From NCBI GenBank assembly GCA_944379995.1, contig CALWGF010000003.1, forward strand, positions 145,325 to 209,324: a DNA stretch of 64,000 bases, read 5' to 3'. Both the position numbers and the translations under genes were made by a program. Within the stretch, counting starts at the first letter, position 1. Every line of letters begins with the position of its first letter. Positions 35,905 to 46,327 of this stretch are shown here, in pieces. The notes beneath the pieces are model-generated. The model was not told the origin of the DNA and did not search any database. It saw only the letters and a list, made by a program, of their open reading frames with translations. This stretch comes from an uncultured Clostridia bacterium. GTDB lineage: Bacteria > Bacillota > Clostridia > Lachnospirales > Anaerotignaceae.

Positions 35905-38751
35905 TTATTTTCTTACAGATTTTTCTAATACAGGTTTTAAATATTTACCTGTATAAGAACCAACTACATTACACACTTCCTCTGGAGTACCTTTTGCAAC
36001 AACTGTTCCTCCACCACTGCCACCTTCTGGACCAAGGTCTATAATATAATCAGCTGTTTTTATAACATCAAGATTATGTTCTATTACAACAACAGAATTT
36101 CCACCTTCTGCAAGTCTTTGAAGTATATTTACAAGTTTATGGACATCTGCTGTATGAAGTCCTGTTGTAGGCTCATCAAGTATATACATTGTCTTACCTG
36201 TACTTCTTCTGCTAAGTTCTGTTGCCAATTTTACTCTTTGTGCCTCTCCTCCAGAAAGTGTTGTTGATGACTGTCCAAGCTGAACATAAGAAAGACCAAC
36301 ATCATATAATGTTTGAAGTTTATTTTTTATTTTTGGTATATTTTCAAAAAACTCAAGTGCCTCTTCAACAGTCATATCAAGTACATCTGAAATTGTTTTA
36401 CCTTTATACTTAACTTCAAGAGTTTCTCTGTTATATCTTTTGCCATGACAAACTTCACAAGGAACATATATATCCGGTAAAAAGTGCATCTCTATTTTTA
36501 TAATACCATCACCAGAACAAGCCTCACATCTTCCACCTTTTACATTAAAACTAAATCTACCTTTTTGGTATCCTCTCATTTTTGCTTTAGTAGTTTGTGC
36601 AAAAACATCTCTTATAATATCAAAAAGCCCTGTATATGTTGCAGGATTTGAGCGTGGTGTTCTTCCTATTGGTGATTGGTCAATATTTATAACTTTATCA
36701 AGATTTTCAAGACCTATCATATCTTTATGTTTTCCGGGACGAACTTTTCCTCTGTTTAAATCTCTGTTTAATCTCTTAAAAAGTATTTCATTAACAAGAG
36801 AAGATTTTCCAGAGCCAGAAACACCTGTAATACAAGTTATTATTCCAAGAGGAATATCAACATTTATATTTTTAAGATTATTTTCAGAAGCACCTTTTAT
36901 TTTAAGCATATTATCTTTATTTGGTTTTCTTCTTTCTTTTGGAACTTCAATATATTTTCTTCCGCTTAAATATGCTCCTGTAATAGAGTTTTCACAATTT
37001 TTTATATCTTCAACAGTACCAGCACAAACAAGCTCTCCGCCACCTTTTCCGGCATTTGGACCTATGTCAACTATATAATCACATTCAAGCATAGTATCTT
37101 CATCATGTTCAACAACAATAAGAGAATTTCCTATATCTCTAAGATGTTTAAGAGTTTTTAAAAGTTTATCATTATCCCTTTGGTGAAGTCCTATACTAGG
37201 CTCATCAAGTATATAAAGCACGCCAACAAGACCAGAACCTATTTGTGTTGCAAGACGTATTCTTTGTGACTCACCACCAGAAAGTGTTCCTGCTGACCTT
37301 GAAAGTGTTAAATAATCAAGACCAACATCTATAAGAAAACCTATTCTTGCATTTATTTCTTTTAATATTCTTTCTGCTATCATATTTTCTCTTTCTGTAA
37401 GTTCAAGAGAATTAAAGAAATTTTGAATATCTGTTATAGACATATCTGTTACTTCAGAAATATTTTTACCATTTATAGTTATTGCAAGTATTTCTGGTCT
37501 TAAACGTCTACCTTTACATGAAGGACAAGTTACATTAGTCATAAAATTTTCATATTCTCCACGCATAAATTCAGAAGTTTCTGAATATCTTCTTTGTAGA
37601 TTATTTATTATACCTTCAAAACTATAATCATATGTTCCTTTACCATTTACACCAGTATAAGTTATACGAACTTTTTCGCCATTTGTACCATAAAATATTA
37701 TATTTTTGGCTTCTTCTGAAAGTTCCTCAAAAGGAACTTCAAGGCTAAAATTATATTTCTCTGCAAGAGCCTGAAAAAGCACACCTGTCATACTTTCTGT
37801 ATTTGATATAGAATTATATCCTGGTGCTATTATTGCACCTTGTAATATAGAAAGATTTGGATTAGGTACTATTAAAACAGGGTCAAATTTCATTTGCATA
37901 CCAAGACCTGTACATTCTGAACAAGCTCCAGCAGGATTATTAAATGAAAACATTCTTGGTTCTATTTCTGGAAGATTTATACCACAATCAGGGCAAGAGA
38001 AATTTTGACTAAATACAAGCTCACTTTCTCCACTATTTATATCAACTGTAAGAAGACCTCCAGAAAGTGTCATAACGTTTTCAATAGACTCTGTAAGCCT
38101 TTTTTGCATACCTTCTTTTATTACAAGTCTATCAACAACAATTTCTATTGTATGTTTTTTATTTTTTTCAAGTTTTATTTCTTCTGTAAGTTCATATATA
38201 ACACCATCAATTCTTACACGTGCATATCCGCTTTTTGATGCATCTTTAAGAAGTTTTACATGTTCACCTTTTCGACCTCTTACAACAGGTGCAAGAAGTT
38301 GTATTTTTGTTCTTTCAGGTAATTCTGTAATCTGGTCTACAATTTGGTCTATTGTTTGTTTTTTAATTTCTTTACCACACTTAGGACAATGTGGTATACC
38401 TATTCTTGCAAAAAGTAGTCTTAAATAATCATATATTTCTGTAACTGTTCCAACTGTTGAACGTGGATTATGGCTTGTTGTTTTTTGGTCTATTGAAATA
38501 GCTGGTGAAAGTCCTTCTATATATTCAACATCTGGTTTTTCCATTTGACCTAAAAACTGTCTTGCATATGAAGAAAGTGACTCTACATATCTTCTTTGAC
38601 CTTCAGCATATATTGTATCAAAAGCAAGTGATGATTTTCCTGAACCAGAAACACCTGTAAAAACAATAAATTTATCTCTTGGTATTTCAAGATTTATATT
38701 TTTTAAATTATGTTCTTTTGCTCCTCTTATTATTATTTTATCTTTAGACAT
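35905..38751 (-). CDS. uvrA: Excinuclease ABC subunit A
   Basis: 948 aa, normal length. Start ATG 38751 with AAGGA 6 nt upstream. Both ABC ATPase halves are present, with Walker A motifs [15 protein letters not shown] and [14 protein letters not shown], signature motifs [15 protein letters not shown] and [15 protein letters not shown], and zinc clusters CPKCG and [10 protein letters not shown]. It scans DNA for bulky lesions and loads UvrB. It follows uvrB by 21 bp. Confidence 0.98.
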   Translation of the reverse strand: MSKDKIIIRGAKEHNLKNINLEIPRDKFIVFTGVSGSGKSSLAFDTIYAEGQRRYVESLSSYARQFLGQMEKPDVEYIEGLSPAISIDQKTTSHNPRSTVGTVTEIYDYLRLLFARIGIPHCPKCGKEIKKQTIDQIVDQITELPERTKIQLLAPVVRGRKGEHVKLLKDASKSGYARVRIDGVIYELTEEIKLEKNKKHTIEIVVDRLVIKEGMQKRLTESIENVMTLSGGLLTVDINSGESELVFSQNFSCPDCGINLPEIEPRMFSFNNPAGACSECTGLGMQMKFDPVLIVPNPNLSILQGAIIAPGYNSISNTESMTGVLFQALAEKYNFSLEVPFEELSEEAKNIIFYGTNGEKVRITYTGVNGKGTYDYSFEGIINNLQRRYSETSEFMRGEYENFMTNVTCPSCKGRRLRPEILAITINGKNISEVTDMSITDIQNFFNSLELTERENMIAERILKEINARIGFLIDVGLDYLTLSRSAGTLSGGESQRIRLATQIGSGLVGVLYILDEPSIGLHQRDNDKLLKTLKHLRDIGNSLIVVEHDEDTMLECDYIVDIGPNAGKGGGELVCAGTVEDIKNCENSITGAYLSGRKYIEVPKERRKPNKDNMLKIKGASENNLKNINVDIPLGIITCITGVSGSGKSSLVNEILFKRLNRDLNRGKVRPGKHKDMIGLENLDKVINIDQSPIGRTPRSNPATYTGLFDIIRDVFAQTTKAKMRGYQKGRFSFNVKGGRCEACSGDGIIKIEMHFLPDIYVPCEVCHGKRYNRETLEVKYKGKTISDVLDMTVEEALEFFENIPKIKNKLQTLYDVGLSYVQLGQSSTTLSGGEAQRVKLATELSRRSTGKTMYILDEPTTGLHTADVHKLVNILQRLAEGGNSVVVIEHNLDVIKTADYIIDLGPEGGSGGGTVVAKGTPEEVCNVVGSYTGKYLKPVLEKSVRK

Positions 38752-38772
38752 ATTCAATCCTTTCCTTTTATT

Positions 38773-40758
38773 TTATTCATCTAACATTTTTTTCAAATTT
38801 ATAATTTCATCTCTTAAAGCAGCAGCTTTTTCAAAGTGTAAATCAGAAGCAGCCATTTTCATTTCTTTATCAAGTTTTTTAATATATTTTTTAAGTTCAT
38901 CAATACTCATAGACTCTGGGTCTTTATCAAGACCTTTTTTAGTTTTTTCGTCAACAGCTTTTGTTGCTTGTATAACATCATGAACTTTTTTCTTTATAGT
39001 TTTTGGTACAATTCCATGAAGCTCATTATATTCTTTCTGTATATTACGTCTTCTTGATGTTTCTTCTATTGCTCTTTTCATACTATCTGTCATTACATCA
39101 GCATACATTATAACATGCCCATTTGAATTTCTTGCAGCACGCCCTATTGTTTGTATAAGAGAAGTTTCAGAACGAAGGAAACCTTCTTTATCAGCATCAA
39201 GTATTGCAACAAGAGAAACTTCCGGAATGTCAAGACCCTCTCTCAAAAGATTTATACCTACAAGTACATCAAACACGTCCATTCTTAAATCCCTTATTAT
39301 TTCAAGTCGTTCGAGAGTGTCTATATCTGAATGAAGGTATCTTACCTTCACTCCAGCCTCTTTCATATATTCTGTAAGTCTTTCTGCCATTTTTTTAGTA
39401 AGAGTTGTTATAAGAACTTTATCACCTTTTTCAGTTGTATTCTTAACTTCATTTAAAAGGTCATCTATTTGTCCGTCAATAGGTCGAACATCTATTTTAG
39501 GGTCTAAAAGACCTGTTGGACGTATAATCTGTTCTACTGTATTTTGAGAATGTTCTTTTTCGTATACTGAAGGTGTAGCAGATACAAATAATATTTGATT
39601 TATTTTACTTTCAAATTCATCAAATTTTAAAGGTCTGTTATCTAATGCAGAAGGTAATCTAAAACCAAAATCAACAAGAGTATTTTTTCTTGAGCGGTCA
39701 CCTTCATACATACCTCTTATTTGAGGAATTGAAACATGAGACTCATCTGCAATTATTAAAAAATCTTCTGGGAAGAAGTCTATAAGAGTGTTTGGTGTAC
39801 TTCCAGCTTCTCTTAAAGAAAGATGTCTTGAATAATTTTCTATACCAGAACAAAATCCCATTTCTCTCATCATTTCAATATCATAGTTAGTTCTTTGTTC
39901 AAGTCTTTGAGCTTCAAGAAGTTTATCTTCTCTTTTTAATTCATCAAGTCTTTTATAAAGTTCTTCCTCTATTCTCTGTATTGCTATTTTAAGTTTTTCA
40001 GATGTTGTTACATAATGAGAAGCAGGAAATATTGCAACATGATTTCTTTCTCCTAAAACTTCACCTGTAAGAATATCTATTTCTGTTATTTTCTCTATTT
40101 CATCACCAAAAAAATCAACTCTTATAGCACTTTCAGACTGTCCTGCTGGTATAATTTCAAGTACATCGCCTCTTACTCTAAATGTACCTCTTTGAAAATC
40201 CATATCATTTCTATCATATTGTATTTCTATAAGTTTTCTTATAACATCATCTCTGTCTTTTTCCATACCTGTACGAAGGGAAATCATAAGTTCTTTATAA
40301 TCTTCTGGGTCACCAAGACCATATATACAAGAAACACTTGCAACAATAATAACATCTTTTCTTTCAAGTAATGCTGCTGTTGCTGAATGTCTAAGTTTAT
40401 CTATTTCATCATTTACAGAAGAGTCTTTTTCTATATAAGTATCTGTACTTGGAACATAAGCCTCCGGCTGATAATAATCATAATAGCTGACAAAGTATTC
40501 CACTGCATTCTCAGGGAAAAACTCTTTAAACTCATTATAAAGCTGTGCTGCAAGGGTTTTATTATGTGCTATTACCAACGTAGGCTTTTGTATTTTTTCT
40601 ATTATATTAGCCATTGTAAATGTTTTTCCTGAGCCTGTAACACCTAACAAAGTCTGATATTTCAAGCCTTTATTAAAACCTTCTGATATATTTTCTATTG
40701 CTTGGGGTTGGTCACCTGTTGGTTTATATTCTGAATGGATTTTAAATAATTTATCCAA
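38773..40758 (-). CDS. uvrB: Excinuclease ABC subunit B
   Basis: 661 aa. Start TTG 40758 ([19 protein letters not shown]) has GGAGGTGAT upstream. Motif [15 protein letters not shown], the beta hairpin [12 protein letters not shown], motif [14 protein letters not shown] and the C-terminal UvrC-interacting domain ([17 protein letters not shown]) are all there. It verifies damage in the UvrABC pathway. First gene of a uvrB-uvrA operon that is probably under LexA control. Confidence 0.98.
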   Translation of the reverse strand: MDKLFKIHSEYKPTGDQPQAIENISEGFNKGLKYQTLLGVTGSGKTFTMANIIEKIQKPTLVIAHNKTLAAQLYNEFKEFFPENAVEYFVSYYDYYQPEAYVPSTDTYIEKDSSVNDEIDKLRHSATAALLERKDVIIVASVSCIYGLGDPEDYKELMISLRTGMEKDRDDVIRKLIEIQYDRNDMDFQRGTFRVRGDVLEIIPAGQSESAIRVDFFGDEIEKITEIDILTGEVLGERNHVAIFPASHYVTTSEKLKIAIQRIEEELYKRLDELKREDKLLEAQRLEQRTNYDIEMMREMGFCSGIENYSRHLSLREAGSTPNTLIDFFPEDFLIIADESHVSIPQIRGMYEGDRSRKNTLVDFGFRLPSALDNRPLKFDEFESKINQILFVSATPSVYEKEHSQNTVEQIIRPTGLLDPKIDVRPIDGQIDDLLNEVKNTTEKGDKVLITTLTKKMAERLTEYMKEAGVKVRYLHSDIDTLERLEIIRDLRMDVFDVLVGINLLREGLDIPEVSLVAILDADKEGFLRSETSLIQTIGRAARNSNGHVIMYADVMTDSMKRAIEETSRRRNIQKEYNELHGIVPKTIKKKVHDVIQATKAVDEKTKKGLDKDPESMSIDELKKYIKKLDKEMKMAASDLHFEKAAALRDEIINLKKMLDE

Positions 40759-40803
40759 AAAATCACCTCCATTATAAATTTTGATATGAACACTGGTAGC
40801 CAA

Positions 40804-40857
40804 AATTCGTAATTATCACATATTCAGTGAATATGCAAAATTGGCTTATTACGAATT
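40804..40857. repeat. Nested inverted repeats upstream of uvrB
   Basis: AATTCGTAAT (40804-40813) is repeated inverted at 40848-40857, and between them lies a perfect 17-bp palindrome, CATATTCAGTGAATATG (40819-40835). They lie about 50-100 bp before the uvrB start, so they could be an operator, a leader hairpin or an integrase attachment region. Confidence 0.75.
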
Positions 40858-40994
40858 AAGGTCACCAAAATTATTTTTTTAAACATTTAAACACTATATA
40901 ACACTATATGGATTAAAAATTTTATTGTATATTTAATGACACTAAAAATTATATCATATAAAAATAATAAAGTATACAAATATTATCATATTTA

Positions 40995-41008
40995 CAAACA
41001 TTTGTTCT
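40995..41008 (-). promoter_or_regulatory. Probable LexA (SOS) box of uvrBA
   Basis: AGAACAAATGTTTG resembles the Gram-positive LexA box CGAAC-N4-GTTCG with two changes. It lies about 240 bp before uvrB and overlaps the stop codon of the downstream-facing integrase gene. A TATAAT box follows about 40 bp downstream on the same strand. Confidence 0.5.
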
Positions 41009-42281
41009 AATTTATATCTTTTATATCAATATATATATCTAATAAAGGTTCTTTTACATCATTGTTATAATCAAAAATATCTTCTTCTAAAAATTCTAAT
41101 ATTTCTTCAGTAGTATCGGCAGCAATTTGTTTATTATCACCATACACATCCACAGTTATTATTTCTTTTGAATGCCCCATAAGATTTGAAATTACTTTAG
41201 GATTAAATTTATTTTTTAAAAGTATAGTACAATAAGTAGCTCTTAAATCATGCCATCTTATATTAGGCAAATCATTTTCAGCTAATATTTTCTTAAAATA
41301 TTTATATTGAAATCCTTTACTTCTTGAATTTCCATATGTTGAACAACAAATATATCCATTATCAACAAAAGTATTTTTTCTTCTTTTTTTATTTTTTTCA
41401 TATATTTCTTTTTCATTTAATATTGCTTCAAAAACATAATCAGGTATCTTTAATGTTCTATAACTAGATACTGTTTTTAGTTTAACTTCTTGTTTAGTCA
41501 ATGTTTTTGGTTTATAATAAATATCATTCTCAATTTTTCTACCAAGTTGTCGCTGAATAGTTAATGTCTGTGCTATAAAATCTATATCACTATACTTTAA
41601 ACCAATTATTTCACTTCTTCTTAAACCCATAAGCACACTAAATAATACTTGTAAATATATAGGAGTATCTTTACTTGCATTTATCAAAGTATATACTTGT
41701 TCTAAATTTAATGTTTTTTGATAATTTATATTTCTAACATGATATTTATTTTTTTTAATTGTTTTTGGTAATGGTACTCCTTCTGCTGGATTTATAGATA
41801 TCATTTTTTTACTGATAGCATATTTCATAGAAACATTCATTACTGTTTTTACAAGACGTACCATTGAAGGTGATATAAGAGAAATTTTGTTATACATAGA
41901 CTGTATATCCCCACGATGTAATTCATATAACTTTTTTTTACCTATTTGAGGTATAATATGATTATATGCAACATTACGATATGAAATATAAGTATTATAG
42001 CTATTTACCCTATTTTTTATATCTTCTTCTACCCAATAAACAAGAAAATCAGCCATACTAATATTAGCATATACAATATAAGTATTAGAATATAATTCAC
42101 CTACAGTAATATCTCTAGCTATATTAGCTTCTTTTTCTGTATTAAAACCTGATTTCTGCTGAATTTTTTTTGAACCATCTATATATTTCAATATAACTCT
42201 ATATCCAAATTTATTTTTTATAGGAAATACATTTTTTACTTCCCAATCTATATAATTTTGTAAATTCATATCTATATTCAT
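41007..42281 (-). CDS. Tyrosine recombinase/integrase
   Basis: 424 aa. The N-terminal third has an arm-binding-like segment (KYIDGSKKIQQKSGFNTEKEA) and a SAM-like core-binding domain. The catalytic domain has Arg in GLRRSEIIGL, His-x-x-Arg in RWHDLRATYCT, His in LMGHSKEIITVDVYG and the Tyr in VDVYGDN. All needed residues are present. It is 32 bp after the second integrase and faces uvrB, with its stop only 250 bp from the uvrB start. Confidence 0.93.
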   Translation of the reverse strand: MNIDMNLQNYIDWEVKNVFPIKNKFGYRVILKYIDGSKKIQQKSGFNTEKEANIARDITVGELYSNTYIVYANISMADFLVYWVEEDIKNRVNSYNTYISYRNVAYNHIIPQIGKKKLYELHRGDIQSMYNKISLISPSMVRLVKTVMNVSMKYAISKKMISINPAEGVPLPKTIKKNKYHVRNINYQKTLNLEQVYTLINASKDTPIYLQVLFSVLMGLRRSEIIGLKYSDIDFIAQTLTIQRQLGRKIENDIYYKPKTLTKQEVKLKTVSSYRTLKIPDYVFEAILNEKEIYEKNKKRRKNTFVDNGYICCSTYGNSRSKGFQYKYFKKILAENDLPNIRWHDLRATYCTILLKNKFNPKVISNLMGHSKEIITVDVYGDNKQIAADTTEEILEFLEEDIFDYNNDVKEPLLDIYIDIKDIN

Positions 42282-42313
42282 AATAAATAACCCCTATACA
42301 CTATCTATACTGT

Positions 42314-43486
42314 CTATACTGGTATAAATTTATTGTTCATAAATGCAATAATGTTTTCATCATCATTTATAATTCCACAATAATATTCAAATGTTGTACT
42401 AATAGAACTATGCCCTAAAAGTGCAGAAATTTGAGAAAGTGGTACTGACTTTTCAATTAAAATAGTTGCATACATATGTCTTAAACTATGTACACTTATT
42501 ACTGGAATTCCATTTCTTTTACAAAGCTTTGTAAGAGCAATATTCATAGCAGACATACTATGTGGTCTTCCATTTTTCTGACAACTAATATATCCATTGT
42601 CTTCATAAATATCTCCTAAACGCAATTTATCTAAATTAACTTGTAATCTTCTATTTTCTAACTCATTCAAAACTAATGGAGGTACTTTAATTCTTCTAAT
42701 ACTATTTTTTGTTTTTGGTTGTTTTTCAATACACTGATAACTTTCTGCTAATTTGCTACTATTCTTTTTACTTATTGGATTACTAGAAAGTTGTCTTTGA
42801 ATAAAAATCGTTCCTTCTTTCTCATCTATATCTTCAAATTTTAAACCCAAAATTTCTCCTTTTCTAAGTCCACATAATAAACCTAATAAAATCTCTAAAT
42901 ACCAACTATCCATTTTAGCAACCTTTAAAAAAGCTTGTAACTGGCTTTTATCTAAAATTCTTACTTGTGGTTTTTCTCTTGGGTATGGTCTTGTACCTAA
43001 AATAGGATTGCTATTGATATAACCATCTATCATTGCATCCTTCATAGCTATACTTATTAATTCTCTACTTTTATTTCCAGCAGATTTAGATATTATAGAT
43101 ATTTTTTGAAAAAGTGCATCCAAATACTCTGTATTTACATATTTAATTTTTATATCATTCTCCAGACTAGGTATAATCAAGTGATATAATGTATATCTAC
43201 CTAACATTTGAGTTGTATTCTCAATTCTTGCACAAAATAATTCTTCAAACCAATATATTAAATAGTTTTTAAATGTAATTGAGGTATCAACTTCACTCTC
43301 TATACAATACTTACGATAAGCCTCTTTAAAGCTTCTTATATTTTCATTATAGCTTTTTTCTGCTTCAAGTTTGCTGCTAAATCCACCTTTTTTACTGTAT
43401 TTAATACTGCCATCTTCCAAAAGTGTTTTTGTTCTATGATACCAAGATTTATTTTCATAAAATGCGACACTTTTTCCTTTATTCAT
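42314..43486 (-). CDS. Second tyrosine recombinase/integrase
   Basis: 390 aa. The start ATG 43486 has GGAGGAG 6 nt upstream. Catalytic residues are Arg in LCGLRKGEILGL, His-x-x-Arg in VHSLRHMYATI, His in LLGHSSISTTFEYY and the Tyr near the end. It is about as similar to the first integrase as two different members of the family, so the pair is not a recent duplication. Two such enzymes in tandem after one excisionase are unusual and may work together. Confidence 0.93.
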   Translation of the reverse strand: MNKGKSVAFYENKSWYHRTKTLLEDGSIKYSKKGGFSSKLEAEKSYNENIRSFKEAYRKYCIESEVDTSITFKNYLIYWFEELFCARIENTTQMLGRYTLYHLIIPSLENDIKIKYVNTEYLDALFQKISIISKSAGNKSRELISIAMKDAMIDGYINSNPILGTRPYPREKPQVRILDKSQLQAFLKVAKMDSWYLEILLGLLCGLRKGEILGLKFEDIDEKEGTIFIQRQLSSNPISKKNSSKLAESYQCIEKQPKTKNSIRRIKVPPLVLNELENRRLQVNLDKLRLGDIYEDNGYISCQKNGRPHSMSAMNIALTKLCKRNGIPVISVHSLRHMYATILIEKSVPLSQISALLGHSSISTTFEYYCGIINDDENIIAFMNNKFIPV

Positions 43487-43505
43487 AAACAACTCCTCCT
43501 ATATA

Positions 43506-43700
43506 TTATGATTCATTTAACCATTTATCAAAAGCTTTTCTTGGAACTCTATATAATTTACCTATCTTTATAACTTTAAAAGGTCCATTATCTTGATATA
43601 CTTTTTCAAGAAATATATATGTCATACTTCTACCAATACCTAAGATTTTTTGAATATCAGTTGCTTCATATACTTGTTTCTCAACTTCTTTATATTCCAT
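43506..43700 (-). CDS. Excisionase-like HTH protein
   Basis: 64 aa from ATG 43700, with GGAG 10 nt upstream. ATDIQKILGIGRSMTYIFLEKV and FKVIKIGKLYRVPRKAFDKWL are the two halves of an excisionase/AlpA-type winged helix. A longer frame up to 43760 lacks a start signal. It precedes the two integrases in one likely transcript. Confidence 0.85.
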   Translation of the reverse strand: MEYKEVEKQVYEATDIQKILGIGRSMTYIFLEKVYQDNGPFKVIKIGKLYRVPRKAFDKWLNES

Positions 43701-43819
43701 TTCAACCACACTCCATCTATTTAATAAGTGATTGTATATATATTTTATTAACAATATCACTTCTATTCCAATGTATAAAAAATAAAATTACACAGTTGAC
43801 AAATTAAATATTTTTATAA

Positions 43820-43960
43820 AATAAGCGAATGGATTATCCCATAAGTCTGGTTTTAACAGCTTGCCCCCATACTGACGACCAATTCCCATTGCCTGCGACG
43901 GTATTTTCACGCTCGGACTATGGCTAAATAGAAGTATCATTATTATGTTATTCGCTTATT
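43820..43960. repeat. Compact island with perfect 11-bp terminal inverted repeats
   Basis: AATAAGCGAAT (43820-43830) and its exact complement (43950-43960) enclose about 119 bp that is much richer in G+C than its surroundings (32 of 60 bases in 43861-43920). An internal stem joins CCATAAGTC (43839-43847) to GACTATGG (43916-43923). A 50-codon frame on the minus strand (43940-43788) crosses it but has no ribosome binding site. It may be a small transposable repeat or a structured RNA. Confidence 0.7.
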
Positions 43961-44020
43961 TACGATATTATATTTTCAAGGTTCATTGTATGTATCTGTT
44001 AATTTGTATGTATTTATTAA

Positions 44021-44317
44021 TTATTTTTTATAAGGATTAAACTTCATAATTGCACTAATTAAACTTGTTGTTAGTGTTCGTTTTACTGTTTCATTAACTT
44101 CTTCTTTATATTGACCATATTCATCTATTGTAATTCTTTTAGATAATTTATTTATATATGGTTCATAAATATTTACAATTTCCATAAGTGCTATTGTGTC
44201 ACCTGAAATAGCCGCTAAAACTGTTTCTTTATCAAGTTTTTCTCTACTTGAAAAAAATTTTTTTCTCATCTGATTTAACTGCTTTATATCATCATTTTCT
44301 GTTTTAAATTTATTCAT
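44021..44317 (-). CDS. Tn916 Orf8-like helix-turn-helix protein
   Basis: 98 aa. The central part (KETVLAAISGDTIALMEIVNIYEPYINKLSKR, then DEYGQYKEEVNETVKRTLTTSLISAIMKF) follows the short family found beside the sigma-like gene in Tn916-type conjugative elements. Its function in those elements is in transcription control and is not fully known. It lies 3 bp after the sigma-like gene below. Confidence 0.75.
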   Translation of the reverse strand: MNKFKTENDDIKQLNQMRKKFFSSREKLDKETVLAAISGDTIALMEIVNIYEPYINKLSKRITIDEYGQYKEEVNETVKRTLTTSLISAIMKFNPYKK

Positions 44318-44320
44318 ATA

Positions 44321-44740
44321 TTATTTTCTCCTTTTCATTTTTTCTCTTATATAATTAATTGCCGATTTACGATTATATTGGACAGAACTTTTGGGAATTA
44401 ACATCTGTTTTCCTATTTCATCATCTGTCATATCCATAAAAAAACTTAATAAAATGATTTCTCTTTTCTTTTCTGAAAGAAGCATCAATGCTCTATAAAG
44501 TATTTCATTTTCAATAGCTATTTCAAAATTATTAATATTTATTATGAACTTAAATATTTTATAATCATCTATTGTGTATAACTGCGGAAAAATTTTTTCA
44601 TTAAATTCTGGATATAATACCATCTTTTCGTATATTCTTTTTTCTATAGCTAAAAGTTCATAGTTAGAAAACTTTATAGTCTTTTTACAAAATAAATCAA
44701 ACCTATTTAAAAAATCATTTTCAAAAGAAAGTAATCTCAT
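44321..44740 (-). CDS. Sigma-70-like regulator related to Tn916 Orf7
   Basis: 139 aa from ATG 44740 with GGAGGTGAT upstream. The C-terminal half is a region-4-type HTH (LSEKKREIILLSFFMDMTDD, then EIGKQMLIPKSSVQYNRKSA) that lines up closely with the sigma-like Orf7 of Tn916. In that element the protein drives expression of excision and transfer genes. Here it stands before the excisionase-integrase block on the same strand, so it may control that block. Confidence 0.8.
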   Translation of the reverse strand: MRLLSFENDFLNRFDLFCKKTIKFSNYELLAIEKRIYEKMVLYPEFNEKIFPQLYTIDDYKIFKFIININNFEIAIENEILYRALMLLSEKKREIILLSFFMDMTDDEIGKQMLIPKSSVQYNRKSAINYIREKMKRRK

Positions 44741-45000
44741 TATAATCACCTCCTTTCTGAAAATGTTTAATTTTAATAAATCCTCCTTTACCTAATAAAA
44801 AGGTTTAAAAGCACAAAAAAACCAAGTTTTTTTATATTTTGTTAAAAAAAATATTATTTTGTTAAAATTTTCTATATAATACCTTATAAAATATTATTTT
44901 TTATGCTAAAATGCATCACAAATAAACACAATAATACATAAATAAACCTCGTATGGAATTATATGTAATAAAAATCTATTTTTATATACACTCTACACAG

Positions 45001-45101
45001 ACACCTTGTTTTTAAGCACAAATACCCTGTTTTTAAGCACAAATACCCTGTTTTTAAGCACAAATACCCTGTTTTTAAGCACAAATACCCTGTTTTTAAT
45101 C
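45001..45101. repeat. Tandem 21-bp repeats, about five copies
   Basis: A partial copy at 45001-45017 is followed by four units starting at 45018, 45039, 45060 and 45081. Each contains ACAAATACCCTGTTTTTAAG, and the last has a one-base change. The period of 21 bp equals two helical turns. The units are contiguous, so it is iteron-like and not CRISPR. Confidence 0.92.
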
Positions 45102-45143
45102 ACAAACAATCATATTTTTATAAGCATTAAAATTTTATATAAA

Positions 45144-45184
45144 AAAATGGGTATAATACTTAATTAAGTATTACACCCATTTTA
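45144..45184 (-). terminator. Intrinsic terminator
   Basis: A long stem (AATGGGT and AATACTTAA with their complements around one mismatch) followed on the minus strand by T's, 20 bp after the stop of the 74-aa gene. Confidence 0.88.
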
Positions 45185-45204
45185 AACTTACTAAAATTAT
45201 CATA

Positions 45205-45429
45205 TTAAATTTTAAAATTTCGTATTGATTCAATTAATTCTAAAATTAGATACTGTTTTTTGTCCTCATCAATATACTTTTTTATACTTCCATCAGGAAG
45301 TTTTATACTATATGTTGCCAACTTGTCAATATATTTTGAATATATTTCAACTATTTTTTCTATAGCAACCTTATCTCCATTTACTGCTGATACTATTAAT
45401 TCTTTACTTAATAAATCCTTTTCTGACAT
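45205..45429 (-). CDS. Second Orf8-like helix-turn-helix protein
   Basis: 74 aa. KELIVSAVNGDKVAIEKIVEIYSKYIDKL, then DEDKKQYLILELIESIRNFKI follow the same pattern as the protein at 44021, with which it is clearly related. The ribosome binding site is weak. It forms its own transcript with a strong terminator. Confidence 0.65.
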   Translation of the reverse strand: MSEKDLLSKELIVSAVNGDKVAIEKIVEIYSKYIDKLATYSIKLPDGSIKKYIDEDKKQYLILELIESIRNFKI

Positions 45430-45917
45430 ATCTATTACCTACCTACAAAATTAATTTTAAACTATAGCTTATTTTATTTGTTTAATAATATTATTATAAA
45501 CGATATTTTGTTTACTGTTTACTTTCCTACATATCTTATTTTTACAAAACATTTATTTGCTAATTTCTTTAGAATTTATAAGAATTTATATAACTTTTTC
45601 TATAATCTTATTTATTGGATTTAACATAATTTTACTTAAAATCCCATAATTTTTTATATTTACTTATATTTATATTCAAATCTTTTTCAATTATTTTTCT
45701 AAATAATATATAAAAATTTATAAATTTAGATAATAACTAATTAGAGTAGAATATAAATAAAAATAATATCTATATAAAATCAATATGTAGAATATTATTA
45801 ATATTAGATATAAACATAATAAAAAAACCTTATATAATTTAAATCATATAAGGTTTTTGTTTTTATTATGTAATTGCAAAATATTTATATATTATATAAA
45901 AAATATTATATTTTATC
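45430..45917. other. AT-rich spacer, nothing recognised except a terminator
   Basis: About 490 bp, with no open frame and no repeated motif seen. The terminator at 45823-45858 closes the membrane-protein gene. Confidence 0.5.
45823..45858 (-). terminator. Intrinsic terminator of the sigma/membrane-protein pair
   Basis: A perfect 13-bp stem (45823-45835 with 45846-45858) followed on the minus strand by T's. Confidence 0.88.
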
Positions 45918-46316
45918 TTATTTTTCACTTTTTACTAACTTATCAAATTTTGTATCTAACATATTAACTTTAGTAACAACTATATCTAATTTATCATCAA
46001 CATCTGTAAATTTCTCATTTAAACTATCATTTGATTCAGAAAAATTTTTTATTGTAGTTTCAAAAAGTACCTTTATTTCTGAAATAACCTCTGTATTTTT
46101 TGTAATTACATCTAATAATTGAGTTTCTCTTTGTATATATTTTTCTAGTTTCGCTACTTCTATTTCATTTTTATCAGCTTTATTTTTAGAAAATAATTTA
46201 TATATTGGAATTAAAATTAAAATACCACCTATTATTACTAAAATAAAAAATATTACCAAAACACTATCTGTTTGCTCTATAATAGAATTCAATAGTTCTA
46301 TTGTATTTATCTCCAT
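45918..46316 (-). CDS. Membrane protein with C-terminal coiled coil (holin-like layout)
   Basis: 132 aa. One clear membrane helix (VLVIFFILVIIGGILILIPI, about residues 19-38), then a basic stop-transfer segment (KLFSKNKADK) and about 85 residues of charged coiled coil with heptads. The layout of one membrane helix followed by a soluble coil is like the BhlA/UviB holin-type peptides, although it is nearly twice as long. It lies 11 bp after the sigma factor at 46328, so they form an operon. Confidence 0.6.
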   Translation of the reverse strand: MEINTIELLNSIIEQTDSVLVIFFILVIIGGILILIPIYKLFSKNKADKNEIEVAKLEKYIQRETQLLDVITKNTEVISEIKVLFETTIKNFSESNDSLNEKFTDVDDKLDIVVTKVNMLDTKFDKLVKSEK

Positions 46317-46327
46317 TATATCATCTC

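Larger units (their letters stand above)
44741..45204. other. Spacer with a 21-bp tandem array
   Basis: AT-rich spacer of about 460 bp between the two regulator genes. It contains the 21-bp repeat array at 45001-45101 and the terminator at 45144-45184 and no open frame of note. Confidence 0.6.

Noticed and set aside
41007..43486. Recent duplication of the integrase gene
   Set aside because: The two proteins differ throughout apart from the family motifs, so they are separate members and not a fresh copy.
43788..43940. 50-aa gene on the minus strand
   Set aside because: No ribosome binding site before the ATG, and the frame crosses the inverted-repeat island and continues into AT-rich DNA, so it is not supported as a gene.
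43820..43960. Retron non-coding RNA
   Set aside because: Terminal inverted repeats fit, but no reverse transcriptase gene lies anywhere near.
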